From the NCBI RefSeq assembly GCF_024347495.1, contig NZ_AP025490.1, positions 930,001-994,000 of the forward strand: 64,000 nt of DNA, written 5' to 3'. Below the pieces are notes generated by a model. It had not been told where the DNA came from. It saw only the letters and a program-made list of their open reading frames with translations, and did no database searches. Source of the DNA: Vibrio gallaecicus (lineage in GTDB: Bacteria > Pseudomonadota > Gammaproteobacteria > Enterobacterales > Vibrionaceae). Shown here piece after piece: positions 57,792-64,000 of this stretch. Each line of letters begins with the position of its first letter. The first letter of the stretch is position 1. The position numbers and the translations under genes are program-made.

Positions 57792-58279
57792 TCAAATGTT
57801 GAGGCGATGTCCATTAAAATCCTGTTCAAAGTCTGACTAAATGATAAGTCGGTATCCGCAAAGAAAACGTGTGAATTTGTTTAATGGTTGAGCAGGCTAC
57901 CCGAGGAAACTAGTGGTTACAATGCCCCCAGAGCTCATGACGATCTCTTCAGACCAGTTGGAAAACTCGATAAATATATTTTTGTGATTATTATTTTACT
58001 AAATATATGATTAATAATGGTTTAGTTTGAAAAATTAGTGTTTATACTCTATTTTTTAAGTGTGTGAGATCTATGTCAGGTTTTTGTAATCAACCTTTAA
58101 TAGTGATCTGTTCTGTAAGGAAAAATACATATCGATTTTAAATTTGTTATGATTCCGAATCTTAACTTTTGTCTGAAATATAAATGGTATTTGTCGTTTT
58201 GTTCTGGCTGATATACAGAGAAATGTGGGCGGTGATGTTTTGTTCGCCTTTTGCGTGTTTTTATAAATGAGAATTTGAC
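57586..58279. promoter_or_regulatory. 694-bp divergent control region between pfaA and pfaE
   Basis: Left part (57586-57900) is of ordinary composition and holds the possible leader ORF and a small ATCAC / GTGAT hairpin (57604-57618) just before the pfaA ribosome site. A FadR-like half-conserved site is at 57945-57959. From 57960 to about 58250 the DNA is very AT-rich with many short A/T runs, a likely promoter and nucleoid-protein region. I could not fix -35/-10 elements for either gene. Confidence 0.55.
57945..57959. promoter_or_regulatory. Weak FadR-like site in the pfa control region
   Basis: CTCTTCAGACCAGTT matches the FadR consensus CTGGTCNGACCAGTT at all but two defined positions; the right half is perfect and the left half poor. 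Confidence 0.35.
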
Positions 58280-59134
58280 TTGAATAGCATTCAAACTGTT
58301 GACTTATGGTTGTGCCCACTCGAAGAAATGAATGATGAATCGGATGTTATTGCTTGTTTAAAAAATCAGCTACCTGAAGATGAAGTGATGAAAGTTGAGC
58401 GGTATCGAATGCCTACAGCTCAGCTTCAAGCTTTATATGTACGTAATTATTTACGGGCGGTTTTATCAACTTACGGTTTTTATCAACCTGAAGAGTGGCG
58501 ATTTGAATATGGCGAAAAAGGAAAGCCAAGTTTGATTGCCGAACAACATAAAAAAACAGGGCTGAATTTCAATATTAGCCATAGCAAAGCTCATTTGTTA
58601 GTTGCGGTTTTCCAAAGGGAAGGGGAGCCAGTTCAATTGGGTGTTGATATCGAACATGCGAGAACGTCAACTAACATTGATGCGATCATGAAGCATTACT
58701 TTTCAGATAAAGAGATCACGGATTTACTTGAACTAAATACAGAAGAGCAAAGAGAGCGTTTCTTTGATTTATGGGCTTTGAAGGAGTCATATATCAAAGC
58801 GACAGGAAAAGGGTTAGCCACATCGTTGCGAAGCTTTTCGTTCGACTTCTCTAATTTGACCAAGCAAACATTTTTGACTATGCAAACATTGTTGAGCAAG
58901 GAATCAGCGGAATTCGGCTCATCGGATGCTAAGCCAGGGTTGTATCGCGAAATCAGGCTACATAACGGAATCAGGTTGGATTTGGATTCTTCTGAGCAAG
59001 ACGATGTTTCTACAAGTTGGCAATGTTGCTTAGGGCGATTGGATGACCAGTATCGTTTTGCGGTTACACTTGGTGGGGAGAGTCTTCCAATTCAATTAGA
59101 GATGAGGACCTTTTCGTCGTCTCATCTCTTTTAA
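58280..59134 (+). CDS. pfaE: 4'-phosphopantetheinyl transferase PfaE
   Basis: Sfp-type transferase that arms the five PfaA carrier domains with phosphopantetheine. Motifs: LNFNISHSKAHLLVAV, QLGVDIEHAR (magnesium-binding D and E) and FFDLWALKESYIKATGKGL. Length is 284 from a TTG start with only a weak GAGAA upstream; the next ATG (codon 17) is an alternative, but the N-terminal QTVDLWLCPLEE matches the family. Divergent from pfaA. Confidence 0.94.
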   Translation: MNSIQTVDLWLCPLEEMNDESDVIACLKNQLPEDEVMKVERYRMPTAQLQALYVRNYLRAVLSTYGFYQPEEWRFEYGEKGKPSLIAEQHKKTGLNFNISHSKAHLLVAVFQREGEPVQLGVDIEHARTSTNIDAIMKHYFSDKEITDLLELNTEEQRERFFDLWALKESYIKATGKGLATSLRSFSFDFSNLTKQTFLTMQTLLSKESAEFGSSDAKPGLYREIRLHNGIRLDLDSSEQDDVSTSWQCCLGRLDDQYRFAVTLGGESLPIQLEMRTFSSSHLF

Positions 59135-59154
59135 GCTAGACAGTTGAGAAAGAG

Positions 59155-59562
59155 TTAGCTCGTTTCTCCAAGCATCGCTTTTAATACTTCAGCAGGCACA
59201 GGCTGAAGTTGTTTGTCTTTATCTAGGCAAACCATTTCAATATCACCAATCACTGCTGGTTTTGCTGCACCTTTACGCCAAACTTCCTGTCGCCATAAAG
59301 TCTTATATTTTCCATCAAGTTCAAAAGAGGTTCTGATATCGCAGATCTCTGCAAACTCAACTCCATCTTGGAAAGTCATGTTGGCTTTATACACGGCAAA
59401 GCCTAATCCGTGCTCATTCCACAATTCTGCCAATTTATCGCTACCCAATACATGCTCGCGCGCACGCTCGAAGTATTTTAGAAAATTTGGATGATAAACC
59501 ACACCTGAGTGATCGGTATCTTCATAGTAAATTTGTACTGGGTGATGGTAGATCTTACTCAT
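59155..59562 (-). CDS. Hotdog acyl-CoA/ACP thioesterase (YbgC/Orf6-like)
   Basis: A 135-residue hotdog thioesterase with the 4-hydroxybenzoyl-CoA thioesterase pattern: YYEDTDHSGVVYHPNFLKYFER (catalytic Asp in the D-T-D-H-S-G-V-V-Y segment). It faces pfaE with a 20-bp gap and is not next to tolQR, so it is not the Tol-Pal YbgC. A hotdog thioesterase called Orf6 has been described beside the EPA genes of Photobacterium profundum; by position this is its likely counterpart, releasing or editing PUFA. That role is inference. A FadR-like site lies about 105 bp upstream. Confidence 0.85.
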   Translation of the reverse strand: MSKIYHHPVQIYYEDTDHSGVVYHPNFLKYFERAREHVLGSDKLAELWNEHGLGFAVYKANMTFQDGVEFAEICDIRTSFELDGKYKTLWRQEVWRKGAAKPAVIGDIEMVCLDKDKQLQPVPAEVLKAMLGETS

Positions 59563-59666
59563 TAACTTGGGCTCTTCAAATGAAATAGGGCTAAGAATGT
59601 CAACTAAGCCAGCACTCTACAGCAACAATTAAAAGTACTTCAAGACATCAACTCTGATAAACCTCT

Positions 59667-59676
59667 TGGTCTGACC
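59667..59676. promoter_or_regulatory. FadR-like operator upstream of the thioesterase gene
   Basis: TGGTCTGACC is a perfect match to the ten-base FadR core, 105 bp before the thioesterase ATG and 155 bp before the dctP sigma-54 promoter. Confidence 0.6.
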
Positions 59677-59830
59677 TCATGTATTCACTATATGTTGGTG
59701 GGCTTCCACCCATTTAAGATTTATCTATGTGTCATTTTCCACCCATTCACATCACTCATCATTTTCGATGGCGCGGGATTTAGAACTGCGATCCCTTATG
59801 GTTAAAGGGCTGTTAATATTTTGTTACCTG

Positions 59831-59847
59831 TTGGCTTGCTAATTGCT
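59831..59847 (+). promoter_or_regulatory. Sigma-54 promoter of dctPQM
   Basis: TTGGCTTGCTAATTGCT has the GG and GC dinucleotides separated by exactly 10 bp as sigma-54 (-24/-12) promoters require. It lies 60 bp before dctP and agrees with a DctD-type activator gene downstream. Confidence 0.8.
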
Positions 59848-59906
59848 CTATAGAAAACGTGCAGTACCCATAGAAGGGACTGTTTTGTTTAATAAGGAGA
59901 ATAATA

Positions 59907-60902
59907 ATGTTTAAGCCTCTTACCCTATTGTCTGTATCGATTCTGGCTGTTACGAGTTTTAATGCTGCTGCGAACTGTGACCCTGGTGAAATCGTGATTA
60001 AATTCAGTCACGTAACGAATACAGATAAGCACCCGAAAGGCATTGCTGCCTCATTGCTAGAAGAGCGTGTAAACACTGAGATGAATGGTAAAGCTTGTAT
60101 GCAAGTTTTCCCTAACTCAACACTTTACGATGATAACAAGGTTCTGGAAGCCCTTTTAAATGGTGATGTTCAAATGGCAGCCCCATCGCTGTCAAAATTT
60201 GAGAAGTTCACTAAGAAATACCGCATTTTTGACCTTCCTTTCTTGTTTGAAGACGTTGCGGCTGTCGATCGTTTCCAAAACTCAGAATCAGGTGAAAAGC
60301 TGAAGAATGCGATGAAACGTCGTGGTCTTAAAGGTTTGGATTTCTGGCATAACGGCATGAAGCAAATGTCGGCCAATAAACCCTTGCTGAACCCTGGAGA
60401 TGCAAAAAATCTAAAGTTCCGTGTTCAAGCGTCTGACGTATTGGTTGCTCAATTTGAACAGCTTGGCGCGAACCCTCAAAAGATGTCATTTAAAGAAGTG
60501 TATGGCGGCTTGCAAACAAAGGTTATCGATGGTCAAGAAAACACTTGGTCAAACATCTACGGTAAGAAGTTCTTCGAAGTTCAGGACGGCGTGACCGAAA
60601 CTAACCACGGCATTCTCGATTACTTAGTTGTGACATCGAATGACTTCTGGAAAAACCTGCCAGATGATGTCCGTGATCAGCTTGGTACGATTGTCAAAGA
60701 AGTATCAGCAACTCGTAATGCTGAGTCTTCAAAAGTGAACCTAGCGAATAAGAACAACATCATTGAAGCCGGTGGTGAAGTTCGTACATTAACGCCAGAA
60801 CAGCGCCAAGCTTGGGTGACTGCTTTACAGCCAGTGTGGAAAAAGTTTGAGAAAGATATTGGTTCTGACCTTATTGATGCAGCTATCGCTTCTAATAAGT
60901 AA
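59907..60902 (+). CDS. dctP: C4-dicarboxylate TRAP transporter binding protein DctP
   Basis: Periplasmic receptor for malate, fumarate or succinate. The signal peptide (about 1-22, cut near NAAA) precedes a mature chain with EIVIKFSHVTNTDKHPKG, NGDVQMAAPSLSKFEKF, the substrate-binding arginine region LKFRVQASDVL and the DGQENTWSNIYGKKF block of DctP. Length 331. AAGGAG lies 8 nt before the ATG. First gene of dctPQM. Confidence 0.94.
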   Translation: MFKPLTLLSVSILAVTSFNAAANCDPGEIVIKFSHVTNTDKHPKGIAASLLEERVNTEMNGKACMQVFPNSTLYDDNKVLEALLNGDVQMAAPSLSKFEKFTKKYRIFDLPFLFEDVAAVDRFQNSESGEKLKNAMKRRGLKGLDFWHNGMKQMSANKPLLNPGDAKNLKFRVQASDVLVAQFEQLGANPQKMSFKEVYGGLQTKVIDGQENTWSNIYGKKFFEVQDGVTETNHGILDYLVVTSNDFWKNLPDDVRDQLGTIVKEVSATRNAESSKVNLANKNNIIEAGGEVRTLTPEQRQAWVTALQPVWKKFEKDIGSDLIDAAIASNK

Positions 60903-61006
60903 TTGAACACTTTTTCCCATTGATGTAGGGACGAGTAGAGGAGTGGCTTTCTTTGTCACTCCTGATTTTACCACTCCGACAATAGAAATTATAAACGGAG
61001 CAGATT

Positions 61007-61780
61007 ATGGAACAGCCTCAAGTGGAACAGCCCAAAACAGAACAATTAGAAGAACTCTCTTTTTTTTCTAAAGTCGGAAAATTTACGGATGCAATTGAAG
61101 AGTCTTTGATTGCGTTTTTCTTAGGAGCAATGACCTTACTCACTTTTGCGAATGTGGTTTTTAGATACGCATTCAATGACAACATTTTATGGGCATTGGA
61201 ACTAACAGTATTTATGTTTGCCTGGATGGTGCTGGTGGGCGCTTCTTATGGCGTGAAAAAACATTTTCATATTGGTGTCGATGTCATCATTAATATGGCC
61301 CCAGAACAATTACGTAAAACATTTGCAGTGATTGCAGTCACCAGTTGTTTAGCCTTCTCAATTTTACTGTTTATTGGGTCATGGAATTATTGGTACCCGT
61401 TTGCGACTGAACGAGCGTGGTATGAAACGGATGATATTCCTATGCCAGAAATGCTGCAGTTTATGTCTGATTGGTTGAATGAAGGTGAGCGATATGAAAA
61501 ATTGCCGCGGTTTATTCCTTATATGGCTTTACCAATTGGTATGGCATTGCTGACCTTTCGATTTCTTCAAATTGCTTATCAAGTCTTTACTGGAAAACTG
61601 GATCGTATGATTGCAGGTCATGAAGCTGAAGAAGATTTAGATGCGTTAAAAGCGTCTGTCTTAGAAGGCTCAGACGATGATGCAACGGCACCTCTAACTC
61701 AGAATTATCAATCAGAGCTCGCCAAGGAAAAGCTAGCGAAGGAAAAGCCAGCTAACACACCAACAAGCAAGGAAGACTAG
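61007..61780 (+). CDS. dctQ: TRAP transporter small permease DctQ
   Basis: Small membrane subunit with four hydrophobic segments (about 35-58, 65-85, 105-127 and 172-195) in 257 residues. Longer than the common 160-230 range: a loop rich in Trp/Glu between TM3 and TM4 and a charged C-terminal tail of about 60 residues (Glu/Asp/Lys/Thr) account for this. dctM starts 3 bp later. Confidence 0.92.
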   Translation: MEQPQVEQPKTEQLEELSFFSKVGKFTDAIEESLIAFFLGAMTLLTFANVVFRYAFNDNILWALELTVFMFAWMVLVGASYGVKKHFHIGVDVIINMAPEQLRKTFAVIAVTSCLAFSILLFIGSWNYWYPFATERAWYETDDIPMPEMLQFMSDWLNEGERYEKLPRFIPYMALPIGMALLTFRFLQIAYQVFTGKLDRMIAGHEAEEDLDALKASVLEGSDDDATAPLTQNYQSELAKEKLAKEKPANTPTSKED

Positions 61781-61783
61781 ATC

Positions 61784-63145
61784 ATGGCAATGTTATTTCT
61801 ATTTTTGATGGTAATTGCGTTCATGCTGGTGGGTGTACCAATTGCTATTTCACTGGGTTTATCCAGTATCATATTTCTTCTAATGCATTCAGATGCCTCT
61901 CTTGCTTCTGTCGCTCAAACTTTGTTTAACGCGTTTGCTGGGCATTACACATTATTAGCGATTCCATTCTTCATTTTAGCGTCGAGCTTTATGTCTACTG
62001 GAGGTGTAGCAAAACGTATTATTCGCTTTGCCATCGCAATGGTAGGTTGGTTCCGAGGTGGTCTAGCTATGGCTTCGGTTGTGGCATGTATGATGTTCGC
62101 AGCGCTTTCAGGATCTTCTCCTGCAACGGTTGTTGCAATCGGTAGTATCGTTATCGCTGGTATGGTGAAAAATGGATACTCAAAAGAGTTTGCAGCAGGG
62201 GTTATTTGTAATGCAGGTACGTTAGGTATTTTGATTCCGCCTTCAATCGTAATGGTTGTGTACGCGGCGGCGACAGATGTATCTGTTGGGCGCATGTTCT
62301 TAGGCGGTGTGATTCCAGGTCTATTGGCTGGTGTGATGTTGATGATTGCAATCTATATTGCGGCGCGCATTAAAAAAATACCGGCTCAGCCATTTGTTGG
62401 CTGGGGAGAAATGTTTTCTGCAGCAAAAGATGCAAGTTGGGGCTTACTGTTAATCGTTATTATTTTGGGCGGTATTTACGGCGGTATTTTCACTCCAACA
62501 GAAGCGGCGGCAGTAGCTGCAGTTTATGCGTTCTTTATTGCTAACTTTATTTATAAAGATATGGGTCCATTTGCTGATAAAGCAAACAAGAAGCCAGCAT
62601 TGGTTAAAATCTTCCAAACCTTTGTACATAAAGATACAAAAGATACGCTTTATGATGCAGGTAAGCTGACCATAATGCTGCTATTTATCATAGCCAATGC
62701 TCTGATTCTTAAGCATGTACTGACGGAAGAACGTATTCCTCAAATGATCACAGAATCTATGCTCTCTGCAGGTTTAGGACCGATAACCTTCTTGATTGTG
62801 GTGAACGTTCTTTTGCTAATTGGCGGTCAGTTCATGGAACCATCAGGTCTTCTGATTATTGTGGCTCCGCTTGTATTCCCAATTGCGATTGCACTTGGTA
62901 TAGACCCAATTCACCTAGGTATCATGATGGTAGTTAACATGGAGATAGGGATGATAACGCCACCTGTGGGACTTAACCTGTTTGTGACCGCCGGGGTCGC
63001 GAAGATGTCGATGATGAATGTAGTAAAAGCAGCCTTACCTTGGGTAGGCGTCATGTTCTTATTCTTGATTATCGTAACGTATGTACCTTGGGTTTCTACG
63101 TGGTTACCAACAACCTTAATGGGACCGGAAATTATAACGAAATAA
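61784..63145 (+). CDS. dctM: TRAP transporter large permease DctM
   Basis: Large membrane subunit that moves the substrate with sodium ions. About a dozen hydrophobic segments; the conserved ALSGSSPATVVAIGSIV and GILIPPSIVMVVYA hairpins and the second repeat MGMITPPVGLNLFV-like region (IGMITPPVGLNLFVTAGV) are visible. The 453-residue length exceeds the usual 425-430 because of a cytoplasmic loop near 265-290. Confidence 0.95.
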   Translation: MAMLFLFLMVIAFMLVGVPIAISLGLSSIIFLLMHSDASLASVAQTLFNAFAGHYTLLAIPFFILASSFMSTGGVAKRIIRFAIAMVGWFRGGLAMASVVACMMFAALSGSSPATVVAIGSIVIAGMVKNGYSKEFAAGVICNAGTLGILIPPSIVMVVYAAATDVSVGRMFLGGVIPGLLAGVMLMIAIYIAARIKKIPAQPFVGWGEMFSAAKDASWGLLLIVIILGGIYGGIFTPTEAAAVAAVYAFFIANFIYKDMGPFADKANKKPALVKIFQTFVHKDTKDTLYDAGKLTIMLLFIIANALILKHVLTEERIPQMITESMLSAGLGPITFLIVVNVLLLIGGQFMEPSGLLIIVAPLVFPIAIALGIDPIHLGIMMVVNMEIGMITPPVGLNLFVTAGVAKMSMMNVVKAALPWVGVMFLFLIIVTYVPWVSTWLPTTLMGPEIITK

Positions 63146-63221
63146 GCACTTTGATGTGAGGTGTTCGAGGTGACATTATCTAGGTGAAGTAGCGGAAGCT
63201 ATTATTTGGTTAACGACATAA

Positions 63222-63259
63222 AAAAGCCCTGACAAGATTCGTTTCTTGTTGGGGCTTTT
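63222..63259. terminator. Terminator between dctM and the dctD-type gene
   Basis: Stem AAAAGCCC / GGGGCTTTT extended by TGACAAG / CTTGTTG, with A and T tracts on both sides, so it can serve both converging transcripts. The rest of the 261-bp gap (63146-63406) is empty. Confidence 0.88.
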
Positions 63260-63406
63260 TACATGGTCTTAATTGTTTGCTTTCTAATTCAAGGAGGGGC
63301 AACTCACGAGAAATATAAAGCAAGGTTATCATTATGCGTCTAAGGCAGTGACATCTAAATGATGTACTAATCATAGAGCAGATAAGATGAATGAATTGTG
63401 AATTTT

Positions 63407-64000
63407 TTATTCAAGTTCAGTTTTATACTTATCTTTATCTAAACCATATTTTTGCATTTTGTCGTAAAGGGTTTTACGCGCAATATTTAGCTTGTCCATG
63501 GTGTCTTTTATACTGCCGTTACATTCGATCAAGGCGTGTTCTAAAGCTCGCTTTTCAAATTCAGAAACTTGTTCAGTTAGAGATAAATCGGCATTTGTTT
63601 GTGCACATTGATCGCCTAGTTGAGCTATCTTTCCTAACAGTACAAAGCGTTCAGCCGTATTGCGAAGTTCACGAACATTCCCCGGCCAATCGTGAGCGAG
63701 TAAAGTGTGCAGCTCAGTTTTTGGTAACGCAGTTGCCGTTTTCCCATAACGAGCCGCTGCTACTAAGAGGAAGTGATGGAATAGAGCTGGAATATCCTCT
63801 TTTCGACTTCTCAGTGGTGGTAGGTCGAGCGTTACAACATTCAAGCGATAATATAGGTCTTGTCTGAATAAGCCCTCTTCAGCTGCTTGCTTGAGGTCGA
63901 CCTTAGTTGCTGCTATCACTCGAATATCAAGAGGAATGAGTGTATTTGAACCTACTCTTTCAATTAATCGTTCTTGCAATACACGTAATAACTTAATTTG
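63407..64000 (-). CDS. dctD: Sigma-54 activator of DctD type (partial, N-terminus outside)
   Basis: The frame stays open to the window edge: codons for QIKLLRVLQERLIERVG run through 64000, so an internal TTG at 63979 is not the start. Visible are the end of the AAA+ domain (DIRVIAATKVDL, FRQDLYYRLNVVTLDLPPLR, HDWPGNVRELRNTAERF) and a Fis-type helix-turn-helix (IKDTMDKLNIARKTLYDKMQ) near the C-terminus. It faces dctPQM, whose promoter is sigma-54 type. The receiver domain and the dctB sensor should lie just beyond the window. Confidence 0.88.
   Translation of the reverse strand, partial: QIKLLRVLQERLIERVGSNTLIPLDIRVIAATKVDLKQAAEEGLFRQDLYYRLNVVTLDLPPLRSRKEDIPALFHHFLLVAAARYGKTATALPKTELHTLLAHDWPGNVRELRNTAERFVLLGKIAQLGDQCAQTNADLSLTEQVSEFEKRALEHALIECNGSIKDTMDKLNIARKTLYDKMQKYGLDKDKYKTELE

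Larger units (their letters stand above)
59563..59906. other. 344-bp divergent region between the thioesterase gene and dctP
   Basis: Contains a FadR-like site (59667-59676), an inverted repeat GGTGG-GCTT-CCACC (59697-59710), a GGGAT / ATCCC inverted repeat (about 59773-59793) and a sigma-54 promoter (59831-59847). The inverted repeats are candidate upstream sites for the DctD activator. No gene. Confidence 0.65.

Noticed and set aside
58054..58075. CRP-like TGTGAGATCTATGTCA before pfaE
   Set aside because: The left half fits but the right half has too many mismatches to TCACA to claim a site.
58071..58319. 82-codon minus-strand frame upstream of pfaE
   Set aside because: It crosses the pfaE start and AT-rich promoter DNA, is Lys/Ile/Phe-rich by composition only, and a second overlapping frame is equally open.
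63391..63867. 158-codon + strand frame at the right edge
   Set aside because: Antisense to the clear AAA+ and Fis-type domains of the dctD-type gene.

Overview
The window looks like chromosome 1 of a marine Vibrio (Vibrionaceae). Three things point there: the run cheA-cheB-parC-parP-cheW-DUF2802-ccmABCDEFGHI-mlaA-fadL-fadL-sigma/DUF3379-fadIJ matches what I recall of the Vibrio core order; the CheA/ParC/ParP polar array system is typical of vibrios; and the window carries a complete pfaABCD(E) omega-3 polyunsaturated fatty acid synthase. The species cannot be fixed by eye. A pfa-bearing marine clade such as Splendidus is plausible but unproven. No rRNA, tRNA, IS element, integrase or CRISPR array was seen.

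Layout. 1-5.8 kb: end of a chemotaxis operon (cheA partial, cheB, parC, parP, cheW, DUF2802), closed by a UUCG-loop terminator. 6.0-13.2 kb: nine-gene cytochrome c maturation operon, mostly joined by ATGA or TAATG overlaps, then mlaA. 14.1-22.7 kb: a lipid-uptake and oxidation block with two FadL-type porins, an ECF sigma factor with a DUF3379 partner, a probable unannotated small RNA, and fadIJ behind a FadR-like operator. 22.8-31.5 kb: mixed housekeeping genes (Trp-rich small protein, M16 peptidase, sixA, smrB/prmB, LysE exporter, a 33-residue membrane micro-ORF, selO). 31.7-38.4 kb: an OmpR/EnvZ-type pair and a sugar ABC transporter closely resembling Pseudomonas GtsABCD. 38.6-40.0 kb: an HflX-type GTPase. 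40.1-59.6 kb: the PUFA synthase, with pfaA, pfaB, pfaC and pfaD leftward, pfaE rightward across a 694-bp AT-rich divergent region, and a hotdog thioesterase. 59.9-64.0 kb: dctPQM C4-dicarboxylate TRAP transporter behind a sigma-54 promoter, facing a truncated dctD-type activator.

How it fits together. A fatty-acid theme runs through the window: uptake (FadL x2), phospholipid trafficking (MlaA), beta-oxidation (FadIJ), PUFA synthesis (Pfa) and probable acyl release (thioesterase). FadR-like operators are visible at fadI and upstream of the thioesterase, with a half-conserved one between pfaA and pfaE. Dicarboxylate uptake and glucose-type uptake each sit beside their own two-component or sigma-54 regulator.

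The least explained signals are the structured RNA candidate at 18.70-18.88 kb, the micro-ORF at 29.52 kb, and unrelated short tandem repeats of 16-17 bp period in several intergenic regions. No search or folding program was run; all homology statements come from recognised motifs and remembered families.
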